In this document: positions 1 through 12,290 of the stretch, in pieces | Position numbering within the stretch: position 1 is the first letter of the stretch | How the letters are laid out: each line of letters begins with the position of its first letter | Origin: Monarcha castaneiventris obscurior | Lineage: Eukaryota; Chordata; Aves; Passeriformes; Monarchidae | DNA: 64,000 bases | Assembly: GCA_026261815.1 (NCBI GenBank) | Contig: JAMPIT010000059.1 | Span: forward strand, 14,060,001 to 14,124,000 | Reading direction: 5' to 3' | Notes under the pieces: generated by a model | Database searches by the model: none | The model's input: only the letters and a program-made list of their open reading frames with translations | What the model was told of the DNA's origin: nothing | Program-made: the position numbers and the translations under genes

Positions 1-275
1 CACCTTCAAGCAGATGCCTTCAAGAAGACTGTGCTGGTACAAGACCTGTGTGCCCTTTGCCTCCTCCCCCAGTTTCTTTAGAAAGGGACAGAGACACGTA
101 AGCCTGGAGAAGTGCAGGATGTGCCCCACACGTCTCTCCTGAGGACAGTCTGTGTTTCTGGAAACCAGATTTGGGTTTCATCGTGCAAGGTGCAGCACTG
201 ATAACTCTTATTTCTTCTTGGCTATCTGAAATTGTGAAAAAAATCCCTCAAATGTAATGTTGCTGGCAATTTATC
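1..275. other. Intronic sequence, nothing recognised
   Basis: Unique-looking sequence between the window edge and the first CR1 copy. I see no exon, RNA gene or repeat in it. Confidence 0.5.
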
Positions 276-1560
276 ACATAGAATTATAAAATCATAGAAT
301 GTTAAGGGGTTGGAATGGACCTTAAAAACCATCTAGTCCCAACCCTGGGATGACAAACCATCTTGTCCAACCTGGCCTTTAACACTGCCAGGGTTGGGGC
401 ATCCACAGCCTCCCTGGGCAACTTGTTCCAGTGTCTCACCACCCTCACAGCTGAGAATTTCTTCCTACTTTCCAACCTAAATTTCCCCTCCTTCAATTTG
501 TGCCCTTTATTCCTTGTCCTATCACTACAGTTCCTGATGAAGGGTCTCCTCCATCTTCCCTGTAGGCCCCTTCAGATACTGGAAGTTTGCTATGAAGTGT
601 CCATGTAACCTTCTCTTCTCCAGGCTGAACAGCCCCAGCTCAGATTGTCTTCATAGGGAAGGTGCTCCAGGTCTCTTATCAGCTTTGTGTTTCTCCTCTG
701 GACTTGCTCCAAAGTTCCATGTCCTTTTATGCTGGGGACCCCAGGGCTGGATGCAGCACTCCAGGTGGGGTCTCACCCGAGCAGAGCAGAGGGGGAGAAT
801 CACCTCCTGACCTGCTGGCCACACTGCTTTGGGTGCAGCCCAGGATTCCATTGGCTTTCTGGGCTCTGAGCCCACACTGCCGGCTCACATTGAGTTTTTC
901 ATCAGCCATCACCCCCAAGTCCTTCTCCACTGGGCTGCTCTCAAAACTTCCCAGCCTGTGGGTGTGCCTGGGATTGCCCTGACCCATGTGCAGGACCCTG
1001 CCCTTGGCTTTGCTGAAGCTCAGGAGGTTTGCACAGGCCCAGGTCTCCAGCCTGTCCAGTCCCTCTGGATGCCATCCCTTCCCCCCAGCGTGTCGACCGC
1101 CCCACACAGCTCAGTGGTGTCAGTGAACTTTCCAAGGGTGCCCTCAGTCCCACTGTCCGTGTCACCAACAGGATGTTGAATAGCATCAGCCCCAGGACCA
1201 ACCCCTGAGGGACACCAGTGGTCACTGGTCTCCCTGTGGACAGTGAGCCAATGACCACAGCTCTTTGTGTGCAGCCATCCAGCCAGTTCTTTATCCCCAA
1301 GCAGTCCATCCATCAAATCCATATCTGCAGTTTGGAGACAAGGATGTCACACAGGACAGTGTCAAACACTTTGCATAAATCCAGGCAGATTTTGTCAGTT
1401 CCTTTGCCCCATCCACCAGTGCTGTAGCCCCATCAGAGAAGGTCACCAAATTCGTCAGGCATGATTTCCCCTTTGTAAAGCCACGCTGGCTGTTACCAAC
1501 CACCTCTTTGTTTTCCATGTGCCTCAGTCTAGTTTCCAGGAGAATCTGCTCCATGATCAG
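276..1560 (-). mobile_element. CR1 LINE, 5'-truncated, degenerate ORF2 remnant
   Basis: This is a chicken-repeat-1 (CR1) non-LTR retrotransposon on the minus strand. The low-coordinate end carries the CR1 3' terminus, seen here as ATAGAAT-type octamer repeats at about 279-300. Reading leftwards on the minus strand gives pieces of the reverse transcriptase ORF in shifting frames. They include an IMEQILLET block near 1525-1557, GKSCLTNLV further on, the GVPQG motif at 1202-1216, and the C-terminal stretch containing [17 protein letters not shown] near 390-440. The position of the catalytic FADD-type box reads FTDT near 1116-1127, and frames change several times, so the copy is dead. Similarity fades beyond about 1560, consistent with the usual 5' truncation of LINEs. 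The exact 5' boundary is uncertain. Confidence 0.93.
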
Positions 1561-4500
1561 GCATAGGAAAACATCTCCACAGTCTGTTTTGTTGTCCCAT
1601 TCCATGAGCTTTGCCTTCTCTCCCTCAGGACAGAAGCTGCTTTGCCAGATACTCTTTTGTAGCTGCACAGCTATGGATGCCAGCTTTGGATACCAACATG
1701 CAGTAAGGGCTGTTCATGCTTCTCCACTGGAAAAATGAAGTGAGTCTGAGGTGTCCCTGCCAACCTGGCAGTGCTGGTGGTAGCACTGGTTGAGCCTGGG
1801 ACGTATCATGAAGCCCAAACAAGCAGTAGCTTGTGGAGCTCACTGGTCCCACAGGTCCCTGCCAAGGGTTAAGTGTGGGCATTTTTAAAGTGTGTTTCTG
1901 AATCGGGATGCTTGCTTGTTTTGGAGACTGATTTATTTCCTCCTGTTCGTGTTTGGGATCAGAGCACTTGTTTCCTCTGACTCCTGATGTCTCTGTGGTC
2001 TCTTTGGACTGCAGCTCTCTGAGGAAGGGACTCTTAGTTTGCTGAGAAGCTGGCACAGTGAGGCTTCTTGGCATCGCCATAGCCCAGAAGATCAATAATA
2101 ATAAATAGTGGAGACATTTCAGATGCCTTAAATCAAACAGTCATATGGAAAAAGAGTTGGTGTTCCCCATGGCTATAATGTGAATGCCTGACGTGGGTCA
2201 GGAGATTGTGTTAGGAGTCAAAATGCTAGATGTGCATCTGAAAATCCTTGCTTTTGGATGTCAGAAGCTGGGGAGTGGGGGTGGAGGTGGGATTTAAGCC
2301 CCTTAATTCTGTATAAATATAGCTCTGTGGTTTAATGTGCACAGCACAGTAGCTCTGTGGTTTATCATTTACTGAGAACTATGCTTTTCTAAGAAAATGC
2401 TCTCTTCCTGGTGCATATCTAAGCCAAGGCCTCCGCTGTCATTTCGTAAACTGTAAGGATTACTCTTTAAAATAGCTGCTTGGTAGCAATGAGGCCAAAC
2501 AATTGCCCGATTCACTCTGCAGGTGAGTTTAACAGAAATCATATTGACTAAAGCTAGTCTGAGCAAGACAGCAGTGTTGCATTTGAGCATTTGCCAAGAA
2601 AAACCTGTAAGTTCCTAAAACTAGCTACAAGGACAAGGGATTAGCCTGTCCTTCCAAGTCTGTAAATAAGGTCCTCAGACACTTTTTCCACTTGGGAACA
2701 TGAACACTGACTGTTTATATTTTTTAAAGAAAAAAATTGAAAAATCCCATGATTTTGTAGATAGCAAAGAGTCAGCTTTGCAGTTGCTCAGCTACCAGCA
2801 TGTGGGTAATTTGATGTTCTTTTCTAATCAGGAATGCATTGTGAAACTGCTGTTCCTTGCAGTGAAAGGTCACTGCATTTTTAATTTCTATTCGCTGTTT
2901 GTATTTTTCTAAGAAATCACACCCTCTGATAAACCAAATGACTGGAACCATGGAGCAAATGAAACTTTGAAACAAACCCTTTCCTGTCGCACATGTATGG
3001 ATCCTGAATTTCAAAAAAAAAGGTGCCTTTTCAGTGAAGAAGCCTTTTCAGCTTTGGGAGGCAGGCTAGATTAATAAAATAAAGGGTGCACACTGTATAG
3101 CTGAGTTTGAGCTGCCAGAGTATTTTGTGGTGTTTGTTTGCAAGCATGGATATTTAGTTTCAGAATTAGTACAGGGCCTGACCGCTGAGAACCCAAGCTG
3201 TTATGACGACATCCACAATGCAGAAATATATCCGAGTGCAAGTTTCAAAAAGTATAGCTTGATATCTATGATACTGATAAAAAGCATCATCTGGTCTATC
3301 TGTTCAGGAAAGACCAAAACCACTGCTTTGTTGCTGGGTTTTGTGCAATGCAATTCCCATTAAATGCTTCCATATAATGGATTATCGGTAGACAGTCCTT
3401 TATTCTCTTTTCTTTCTTCCGTCCCTCCCTTAAAAAGAGAGGCAATCTGACGTTTATAGCTAAGGGCTTGCTTGTTTTCAGATAATGGGTGTTGAACTGA
3501 TGGAAAACTGGAACAAGGCGAGATTGAATCAGACTCGGAACTCCGTTTTGTCTCTGCTGGGCCGCGCCGTGGGACAGAGCTTGGGTGCGGGAGGGACTGT
3601 GTCCAGGCTGGAGCTCCCTGGCTCTGAGCTGCTTGGCTTCCCCTCTCCCTGTCATTCCCCTGCCGCTTAAGAAAATATTTCCATTTGTTCTCTCCAGGTA
3701 CTTTATGGCAGTGCGACGTGGCCAGAGAATGCAGTCTGTGAGAGGGGCAGGACGTATGTCCTTGATTTCAGTTGCTCGCTGCTTCTGGTGTTGAGCAGGC
3801 AGTCTCAGCTCTGGCATCTCTTGAGTACTTGCCTTTGCAAGCTTAGGGTTCGTTTGGTTGGAGAGGGTTTTTTTTTGGATGTCCTGTTGCTGTAACTTAC
3901 GGGTAATTTTTTCCCTTAATGAAAAGAAGAGGAAAAGAGAAGACATACGCTTTGTTTTGCAGATTCAGCTGAGACACAAAGGGTGCGTTGTTCTGACCTT
4001 CCCAGCATGCTGGTAAATTTTTTATATTGGCAAAAAGGGCCTGGACCTCAGAAGTCCTGAACACTTCTGGTTTCCCGTACAAGAGCTGGGGCCTGCAGCG
4101 TGAGCCAGAACAAAGTCTGGGAGCTGTGGTCGGCCGAGTGAGCGTGTACTGGCAGCCTGTGGGATAGAGAATTTTCTGGGGTGGCAGGGGGGCTTCCCAG
4201 CACAGCTTCCCCTTTCCCCTGAGCATTACTGCCCACTAGGCAATTGGATAGAGCTCTATAGGAAATATTTGAGGCTCTGCAAGTGCCATTTGCAGGCGTC
4301 TGACTTGCCCTGCTGTGCTCTATGTGTCCCCAGCAAGCTGCCTGCCTCATCTCACATGCTGCAGCACTAGGCATGGTGCTGCCAAGCGCTGCCTCTAAAG
4401 CTGTCAGGAAGATGCCTGGCTCTGATTTAGTGTCCCGGACCCCATGCTTATGTCATGAGCAAGTTTGGTGCAGCAGAGAGCTGCCTGCATGAGTTGGTGG

Positions 4501-6737
4501 GAAACCTGCCTTGCAGCAAGAAATCCTGGTAACTTTGGGGGGTCCCAGGAGGTCTGGAAGGATCCAAGCAGCTGAGCGCAGCTGTGCTCAGGGTAGTGGG
4601 GGTTGAGCTCCTTTGCAGCACTGACCCTCAGCTAATAAGGCCTAAGACAGGAGGATTGGAGGATATTATGTTCATTTTCTCCTTACAGTTGTTTTCTGGC
4701 AGCCAAAATGACTCCCTGAAGCAAGAGGTGTCATTTAAAGCAGAGCAATGGTGAGTGCACGGATGCATCATTGGAGTTCAGAGGCAGCCTCCTACATCTG
4801 ATTGTAACTGCGATTCACATACAGGAGGGAAGGGCCCCATCCTCACTTATGGGGTTTGTTGCCTTGATCCTCTGAGGCATCTGGTTAAACTGCTGCTTTG
4901 CACTTTGCTTATTCTTCGAAGTTTCAGAGGGAAGAAAACCTCTCTTCAGAAGATGCGCAGCAGAGCTCGCTGGTATTTAACCCTGTGTGTCAGGTCTTGC
5001 AAGAGCAAAGGATATATTTTACTTCCTCTAGTGAGGTGTTTTCATGCACCTTGGGCTCATTCAGAGGAACAACTTGCTTTTTAGTTTTATGTGGAACCAG
5101 CTTTTACCATGAAATGTTTCACCTACATCCTTCCTCCCTTCCTCTGGGGTTACACCCCTGCAAACCCAGGATTAGGGCTTTGGCTGCAGCAGCAGGAATG
5201 ATTCAGGCTTGACCTGGGACCTGTTCTGTCTCTGCTTTCTGCAGGAGCCTCTGAGAGGAGAGCCCCACTTTTGCCTCCCATGGGAAATGCTGACAGGGCC
5301 ATTGGAGCTAGCAAGGCCTGGGATGCCTCTGCCTGCCTGCCCTGTTTCCCCAAGGCCACTGTGATTCCTAGTCCCTACCCACTGCCCCAGGAGGGATGAT
5401 GCAGGTGCTTCTGGTCCCCTCCTGCCCCATCTCAGCAGTGGACAGAGCATGAACCCAAACAGAGGTTCTCCATCAAGGCACAGGGACCGCCGAGAGCCTG
5501 GTAAGGGCTGGGACAGAGGTAACCATAGATGGCTCTGATTCATTTGGCTTCCTGTCTCTCTCTAAGAAAAGGATGTAAATAGCCAAGAGGAGGGGATTCC
5601 AGTGAAAAGAGCAGGCGGGTGTCGTGCGGTGCCGTGCTGTGCCAGCTGTGGCACTCAGCCTCACGGAAAGCCAGTAGTGGTGAAAGCTGGGGTTCCCAGA
5701 AGTGGGGGAGGCACGGGCTGCTGCTGCGCTGCATCGCCCCATCGCATCAGAGAGGCTTCCTGCATGCGGGGAGATCGTGGAAGGAAGAGCCTCTGCAGTG
5801 CCGGCGGCCTCGCCTCTGCACCCTGAGCCGTGGGGGTGCTGCTGGTGCCCTCGCAGCCAGGCAGGCATCCCTGTGTTTTGGCCAGCCCCCTCAGTGGGGG
5901 AGGTCCCAAAGGATTGACGGCTGGAAATGCAGTGACATTTTTTCATGGGAACTTCATGTCTTGGGGCCACAGGCAGGGTAATGTGGGCAAGCTTTGTGTC
6001 CATACTTGGTGCTCATACCCATGCCTATGAGTGTTGAACAGCTGCCTCCTTATAGAAACACAGACTCCCATCACCAGTGTTTTCTGTGTTCCCAATGCAA
6101 CAGCAAATTGCAATGACCCTGCAGAGAGAGGCTCCCACACCAGCACCCTGCTACCACAGGAAGGCTGGTATCACTCTGGTCTTGAGGGCATTGGCTGGGT
6201 GGTATCCCGAGTCCAGCTGTGCTGGAGACACAGCAGCGAGGCAGTAAGCTCTGTGTCCCCAGCTCCTATCACACATCACCCTCACAGCCATCAGCTGGCT
6301 AAAGACACACCAGCAGTAGTGCCTTCACCCATCTGGCTCCATAGCCCTTCTTCCTATTGCTGTTTCCTTGAACTCAGAAGGAGAATGCTGAGGAGGCAAT
6401 CCAAGCAAAGATGGCACAAAGGGGTTTCAGTTTTGTATCACCAGCAAGTGTGTGCCTTTAATTGATACAACACTGTGAAGGGACTTGAGGGGCATCAGGC
6501 ACCCACTACCCCAGCCAACAGACATGGATGTTCACCTGCCTGGCTTACCTGTGGCGGTAATCTTTGTATAAATCCAACACCCCAGTACTGTTTAGATGAG
6601 GAAGCAGGTATGATGGCTCACAACATGGTGCTGGAATTGCCTGTTTGGTGTCCAGCTCCATGCTCTGGTGTCAGGGAAAGCATCACCTCTTTAATCAGTT
6701 GTCTTTAAGGCTATTACATACATGTTCCTCTTCCACG
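1561..6737. other. Intronic sequence between CR1 copies
   Basis: No gene is supported here. A 15-bp direct repeat (TAGCTCTGTGGTTTA) occurs at 2320-2334 and 2350-2364. The open frames of up to 216 codons in this stretch (for example 3296-3946 minus and 5473-6003 minus) show no recognisable domain. The region 5600-5900 is somewhat GC-richer but not a convincing CpG island. Positions 1561-1740 could be a further, more diverged part of the adjacent CR1 or its insertion-site flank. Confidence 0.5.
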
Positions 6738-7120
6738 AAGACAGGCTGAGAGAGTTGGGGTTGCTCCATTTAGAAAAGAGAAGGCTCTGGGGAGTCCTTA
6801 CAGCAGCCTTCCAGCACCTAAAAGGGGCCTGCAAAAAAACTGGAGAGAGACTTTTTACAAGCACATGTAGGGATAGGACAAAGGATGATGGATAGATATG
6901 AGGAAGAAATTCTTTACTGTAAGGATGGTGAGGCACTGGCACAGGCTGCCCAGAGATGTTGTGGATGCCCCATCCCTGGAAGTGTTCAAGGCCAGGCTGG
7001 ATACAGCTTTGAACAATCTGGTCCAGTGGAAGGTGTTCCTGCTTGTGGCAGGAGGTTGGAACTGGGTGATCTTTAAGGTCTCTGCCAACCCTAACCATTC
7101 TATGATTCTGTGATTCCGTA
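6738..7120 (+). mobile_element. CR1 LINE, short 3' fragment
   Basis: Plus-strand CR1 fragment covering the end of ORF2 and the 3' UTR. It begins at the sequence for the GLFSLEKRRL-like region (GACAGGCTGAGAGAGTTGGG at 6740-6759). It passes the conserved FFTVRMVRHWHRLPRDVVDAPSLEVFKARLD segment, readable from about 6907 with only minor changes, and ends in ATTCTATGATTCTGTGATTC at about 7098-7117. That is the typical octamer-like CR1 tail. Only about 380 bp remain, so it was truncated at insertion. It is oriented with BCL2. Confidence 0.93.
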
Positions 7121-10100
7121 GGTAAAAGATGCAAACAATACAAGAGCTGGGGGCAGAACTGAGGTCCAAAGCAGTAATCTGGTGCAGGATTTGAGATCTT
7201 TTTTGGAGTGCAGCTTTCTGAGACAAGGTTGCAGTGACAAAGTTTGTGTCACTTTTGGGACCAGAGTGTGGTTCATAGGGGACAGGGTTGTTAATACAGC
7301 TCTTCTTATTTAGAAGTAGCTGCATATATAAGTGGAACTCAAAGAGCTCATTTCTATTTCCTATACCATAAGCCTAAAATTTTCTTTGTCGATGGTGAAG
7401 TTGCAGGCAGGAGAAGGTGAGAAACACAGTGCTTTTTACAGGGAGCAGTAACCTGATACAAAATACATCCAAGGCACAGAAGAAAAGCAGGGGCAGGTAA
7501 GGATGAACTAGCTATGTCTTCTAAGGGAGTGTTGTGGGGATGCTTCAAGGTTACAGATAAACCTGTTCACCCATAATGAAATAATCAATGCAACAGATAC
7601 TAGCAAACCCCCCCCCAAAAATTTCACATACAGATTGGTTATTTAGGAATATATTTGCTAGTAGCAGACAAAGTTAATCAAGGTGATCTCCTTTCCCCAC
7701 CATCTTATCTTCACTTCCCTGCCAATGCACTCCTTTCCCTTTTCAGACTGCTCAAAATGGATTCTGCTGTCTTCCTGTAAGAAATTCAAGCTCCACCTGT
7801 GTTTAATTAGATATTGGATAACCTCGGTTGTTGTATTACAAATATCTAGGACAAAAGTCTAGAAAAACTAATCAGTCCTAGGTCAAAGAGCGACAGTTCC
7901 AATTTTAATCCAAGTGAAGTGATGGGAGGCATAGAGAAAGGCACCTGAAAAATCCAGGACAACTGTTTAAAAAAACCCTAAATTAAGTAAACTCTGTTGC
8001 TTGTATCTACTGGCTTGTAACATATTTGTGATTACATAAAGTAACAAACATGTAAAATGATCTTTCTCAGAGACACATGAAAATTAATAATTTTTACAAG
8101 AGGCTTTTACATTCCCTTCTTGCTGTTCTACAGTACATTTTAGATACACAAGGTAAATCTTACTTGCAAAAGCAAAGGATAAAGAAATTATTTTCCTTTA
8201 AATGCTCCTGCTGGGTTTTGAATAAAGGAAAGAAAGCACAGTGTGCACATCTGTAAAGGGACTGCTCCTGTGATAATACAGCATTTCTATGGCCTAAGGT
8301 ACCACACGGGGAGTGTGGGGATCTGCAGTTTGCTGCTACCCTGGTGATGGATAGTGGGACAGGCATGGTTTCTAAGCAGCAGTAATATCTTTATAACATT
8401 CCTGCCCTAGTGGATGGTGGCGGGGAACAGATGCTCTTTTGGGCATCCATTCTTTGTTGCCATTCATGCTGGATCTCACAATTGTTCCTGGGTAAGGGCA
8501 TCTGCTGCTCCATCATAGGGATTGTTCCTCCCTCTGTCTCAACAAATTAGCTGTGTGCTCTGAAAACACTACAGCAGGAGGGGCATGCTGCATTTTCTCC
8601 TCAGGATATTCAGACCCACGGTGCTGGGTTTGAAATGAAGTGCAGTAGTGTGCTGCACTCCCTTTGGGCTGGGAGAGGAATGATTCCCAGTCTTCCCATA
8701 TCCCTGCAGAGTGGGGTGAGCCCAGACCCCCTGGATTAGATCAGAGAAGTAGTTTTGGAAGGAAGAGGAAAGCATAGGCCTCTGGGTTATATTTTTCTTT
8801 GAAGGAAAGTAAGTGCTTCCAAATGTAAGTGTCTGAACTCCCTGAGGACAGAGACATTGCTCTGCAATCCTGAGCTAACCCCACACTTTGGCCTTGGGGT
8901 GAGGGCATGGTTTGTCTCCCACATTTTCCCCGGGTTAGCTCATCGCTCAGCCAGCTGATTTCCACTGTCTTTCCCTGAATGTTTAAAACTCCCTCTGCTC
9001 CAAGCAGGGAAACCCCAGCCCCACACATGGGTCTGGCCAGACTCAAAGGCGAGCTGCTTGCAAGGCTTGAGGCTGTCATGAATTAGGTTCTCCCAAGGCA
9101 AGGTGGGTAGGCATGTGTAGTGCCAGCGGCTGATTAGAAAGCCTGTGGCTTTGGCACCCTCTGCTTGGGTATATGAAGATGTTCTTAGCTGAAAGAAATC
9201 TTTCTCAAGATCTCCATGCCACAGGATTTTGTTTTACTAGCTGCAGGCCCAGTGCAGCCCATGCCTTGTCTACAGCTGGTGAGCCTTGAAGTTCATTGCA
9301 AAACCTTCTAGCCCTCAGATGCTAAAATACACGGCTCTTTCCCCCTACCCACCCTAAGATTGCAGCAGCCCGGAGGAAGGACCCTTCCTTCTGTAACACC
9401 CACCAGGCTCTCCCTCCTTGCACAGCTGTCACTCTATGGCTGAGCTCTCTTGCCTTTGACTTTGTTCCTTTGGAAAGGGGTTCAATTCTAATGATAGAAG
9501 CTCTGGCAGTCATAAACATCTTCATCTGCTGACCTAAGAGCTCTCCTGCCACGCATACGCTGCTCCTTAAGAACTTGTGGTCTCCTTTCACTGCAAAGGC
9601 TCAGTGAGTCAGCAAAGTTCCTTGGAGTGCTCATGTGCCTTCACTAAGAGCTTAGTAAATACTGGACTTTGTTTTTGCAAAACAGCCAAGTAAAAGTTAT
9701 CTGTTTATGATGTGATACCTGCAGTTGTATCTAAATACCTTGCAGCTTGCGTTTGTTAGGCTTGGCACAGTTCCTCAGCCACCAGACCAGCCCCAGTGCA
9801 GCTCTGCATGCCTCCTGCCTTGAGATGAAGAGCAGGTCTTACATTGCCACCTGCAACCTGCCTGGGAGATGAGTTTGCTAGAGGGTAGTTAAACTTGTTT
9901 CTGATCTGTGGGAAAGAGTAAGATTCTCCTTAGATCTGTAGAGGTTAGGGATATGGTGGCTATTAACTCACTGGCCTACTTGCTTGTGTGTCATGTGTAA
10001 GTTTCACCCACACGTTCATTTGCTAAGCCTGAAAGATTTTATGTTGCAGTGTTTGGAGCCACACAGAGAGGGGAAAATGAAGCATCCCCAGGTGGGCCCA

Positions 10101-12215
10101 GAAATACATTCCAGATGATCGGCGCCTGTGATGGATCACAGTGATAGGCTTGTCTCCCAGATCATTTCTGTCCTTTCTCCAGTTTTCCCATGTGTCTCTG
10201 AGCTGTGGAACCTTTCAGAACCATGCTGTGCCACTCCTGTGTGGGGCTGGGGTGTGCAGGTTCCAAGCTACCTATGGGCCTGGAAACACAAGAGCAAGCC
10301 AGGACAGACAAACACAATGTTGTGCTGTGCTGTGTTACCCCAGCTGTCTCATGGCTCCCAAATGTAGTCCTTCCCCATGGACAGGCCTTTCATGCATCTT
10401 TCACTGGCTTGGGACCATCGAAAAAGGCATTCAGCTTTTCACACCAGGCTCCTGTGGTGATTTCTAAATCCCTTACTAACTGAATATATGTCTTTTTGGT
10501 TTCCCCCATGTTTTATACTTGTGTTAACACTGCTTCTGTATGTTCTTTTGTATTAAATGCCCTTCTATCTAGAATAGTAGTTTTAGGCTTTTTTTGTCAT
10601 GAACTTGCCTGTGGAACTGTGGCTGTCTTTTTATAAAACAATCTTTTTGTCAGTTATTTCTTCTGTTAATTTTTGTTGCCCCTCAGTTACGCCAATACGT
10701 CAAGTTTGGGGATACTGATGCATTTAAATTTATTTTATACATTTCTGTGGTTGATGTTTGATTCTACTTGATCCTAATATGGTCATCATTATGCACAGCC
10801 ACCTGCTAATTCTTCAATCTGTAAACTTTTTTTTTACTTTTTGTCTATCTGAATGAGGTCAGTACTCATCTCAAGCTGAGTGCATGACCGTCTAAGGTAT
10901 TTTTTGAATGACCACATGAGATCTCCAGCAAATGTCTCTGAGGCTGAAGTCACCAATGATGGTAATTCCTCTCTCTACACATTATAAACAGATGGTTGAG
11001 GAGATGTTCCATTCACTGGTAAAATTTGTTCTGTAACAGATGCCTGCCAGCTGCCATTCCCTGCCCTGCTGCATGATTTTATAGAGCTAACGAGATTAAG
11101 AAACTGTTGAAATTGATTTTTGCTTCTAAATACAGCAGATACGATTCTGAAAATGCAGGGAGGGCTCTGTCTCAGGTGGTGCAAGCTGGCGCAACTCCAG
11201 TGAAAAGTCAGTGGAGCTGAACCACTCCGCATTGGCCACGGTGCTGCCTTGAAGAGCAGCTCTCTTAAATGAAAGCGTCGGCATTAAGAAATCAACAACA
11301 AAAAGAAGTTTCCCGCGTAGAACAACAGCACAAAAATGGGATGAAGGGAGAGTTTGAGGCAGTTTAAAAAACTACTCTTCGCTCCTACAAGCAGTACAAG
11401 ACTGCTGACACATCTTGAAAAATGGCTTTCACTGGAAACTCGGGTACATCAGATAGCTCTCTGCTCAGCCTCGGTGCGATGGCAGGAGGTTGTTTTGCAG
11501 CCTTAGAACTTGCTCGCTCATGAATCAACACTTCCCACCTGTAGCCACTGGGGCCAAAGCCACGAAACCTCCCAGGCTGAAATCCTTCTGCTGATAAAAA
11601 TCTAGATTGAACTCGGCATGAAGCTGTGGAAAAATGCAGATGTGTATTTTGAGAATCCATGGTCAGGCTTTGAACAATCAGATGAGTATTAAGAGAAAAA
11701 AAATTGTAGTAGTTTAAAAATAACAGATCTACTGCATGGCAGCCATAAAAGGAGATTTTAAGGAAAGGAACAGAAAATCATGCCAGATGAACGCATTAGG
11801 AACAGCAGTTGATATGGCATGTACTAATGACAACATATATATCCCCTTCCTCTCCAAAATACGTATGAGAACCTTACAGGAGCAGCCAGAGCACACCGTT
11901 TAAGCTCCATTAGTACAACATTCGCCACATCTTCTTACCACTGCAGGCTTTTGCTGAACACTACTGCTGTTGCTTATGCCTCCGGACAAAATTTAAACTC
12001 GGGTCAAAGCTGTAAGCCGTTCTTAATTGAACAATCCAACTTAAAGCGTTACAGGCTGTTTGAAAGCCTCTGTGACCCGACAGATTTGAATACTGAAAAA
12101 CATGACACCAGAATGACCTTTCCTTCCGCAGTGTTCTCACAGCTCCTTTCTTCTCAGTAGATACGTGAATCTCTACTGTCGTCCTAGTCTTAGTGCCTGG
12201 TACGCTGAGTTTGTT
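7121..12215. other. Intronic sequence, nothing recognised
   Basis: No exon, RNA gene or mobile element was recognised in this 5 kb. Short low-complexity tracts occur, such as a C run followed by an A run near 7609-7620. Open frames are short and lack domains. Confidence 0.5.
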
Positions 12216-12290
12216 CCATCCATCCATCCATCCATCCATCCATCCATCCATCCATCCATCCATCCATCCATCCATCCATCCATCCATCCC
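12216..12290. repeat. (CCAT)n microsatellite
   Basis: An uninterrupted tetranucleotide array of about 18 CCAT units. It creates artefactual open frames on both strands, with Trp-Met-Asp-Gly repeats on the minus strand and Ile-His-Pro-Ser repeats on the plus strand. These are not proteins. Its purity suggests that it is recently expanded and likely polymorphic. Confidence 0.98.

Noticed and set aside
3296..3946. Longest open frame of the window (216 codons, minus)
   Set aside because: No recognisable domain, low-complexity patches and no splice or promoter context. Chance frames of this size are expected in 64 kb.
5473..6003. 176-codon open frame on the minus strand with overlapping frames on both strands
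   Set aside because: Several overlapping frames in a locally GC-rich stretch indicate a shortage of stop codons and not selection. No family was recognised.
12216..12290. CRISPR-like array
   Set aside because: The repeat is a pure tetranucleotide without spacers, and the window is vertebrate.
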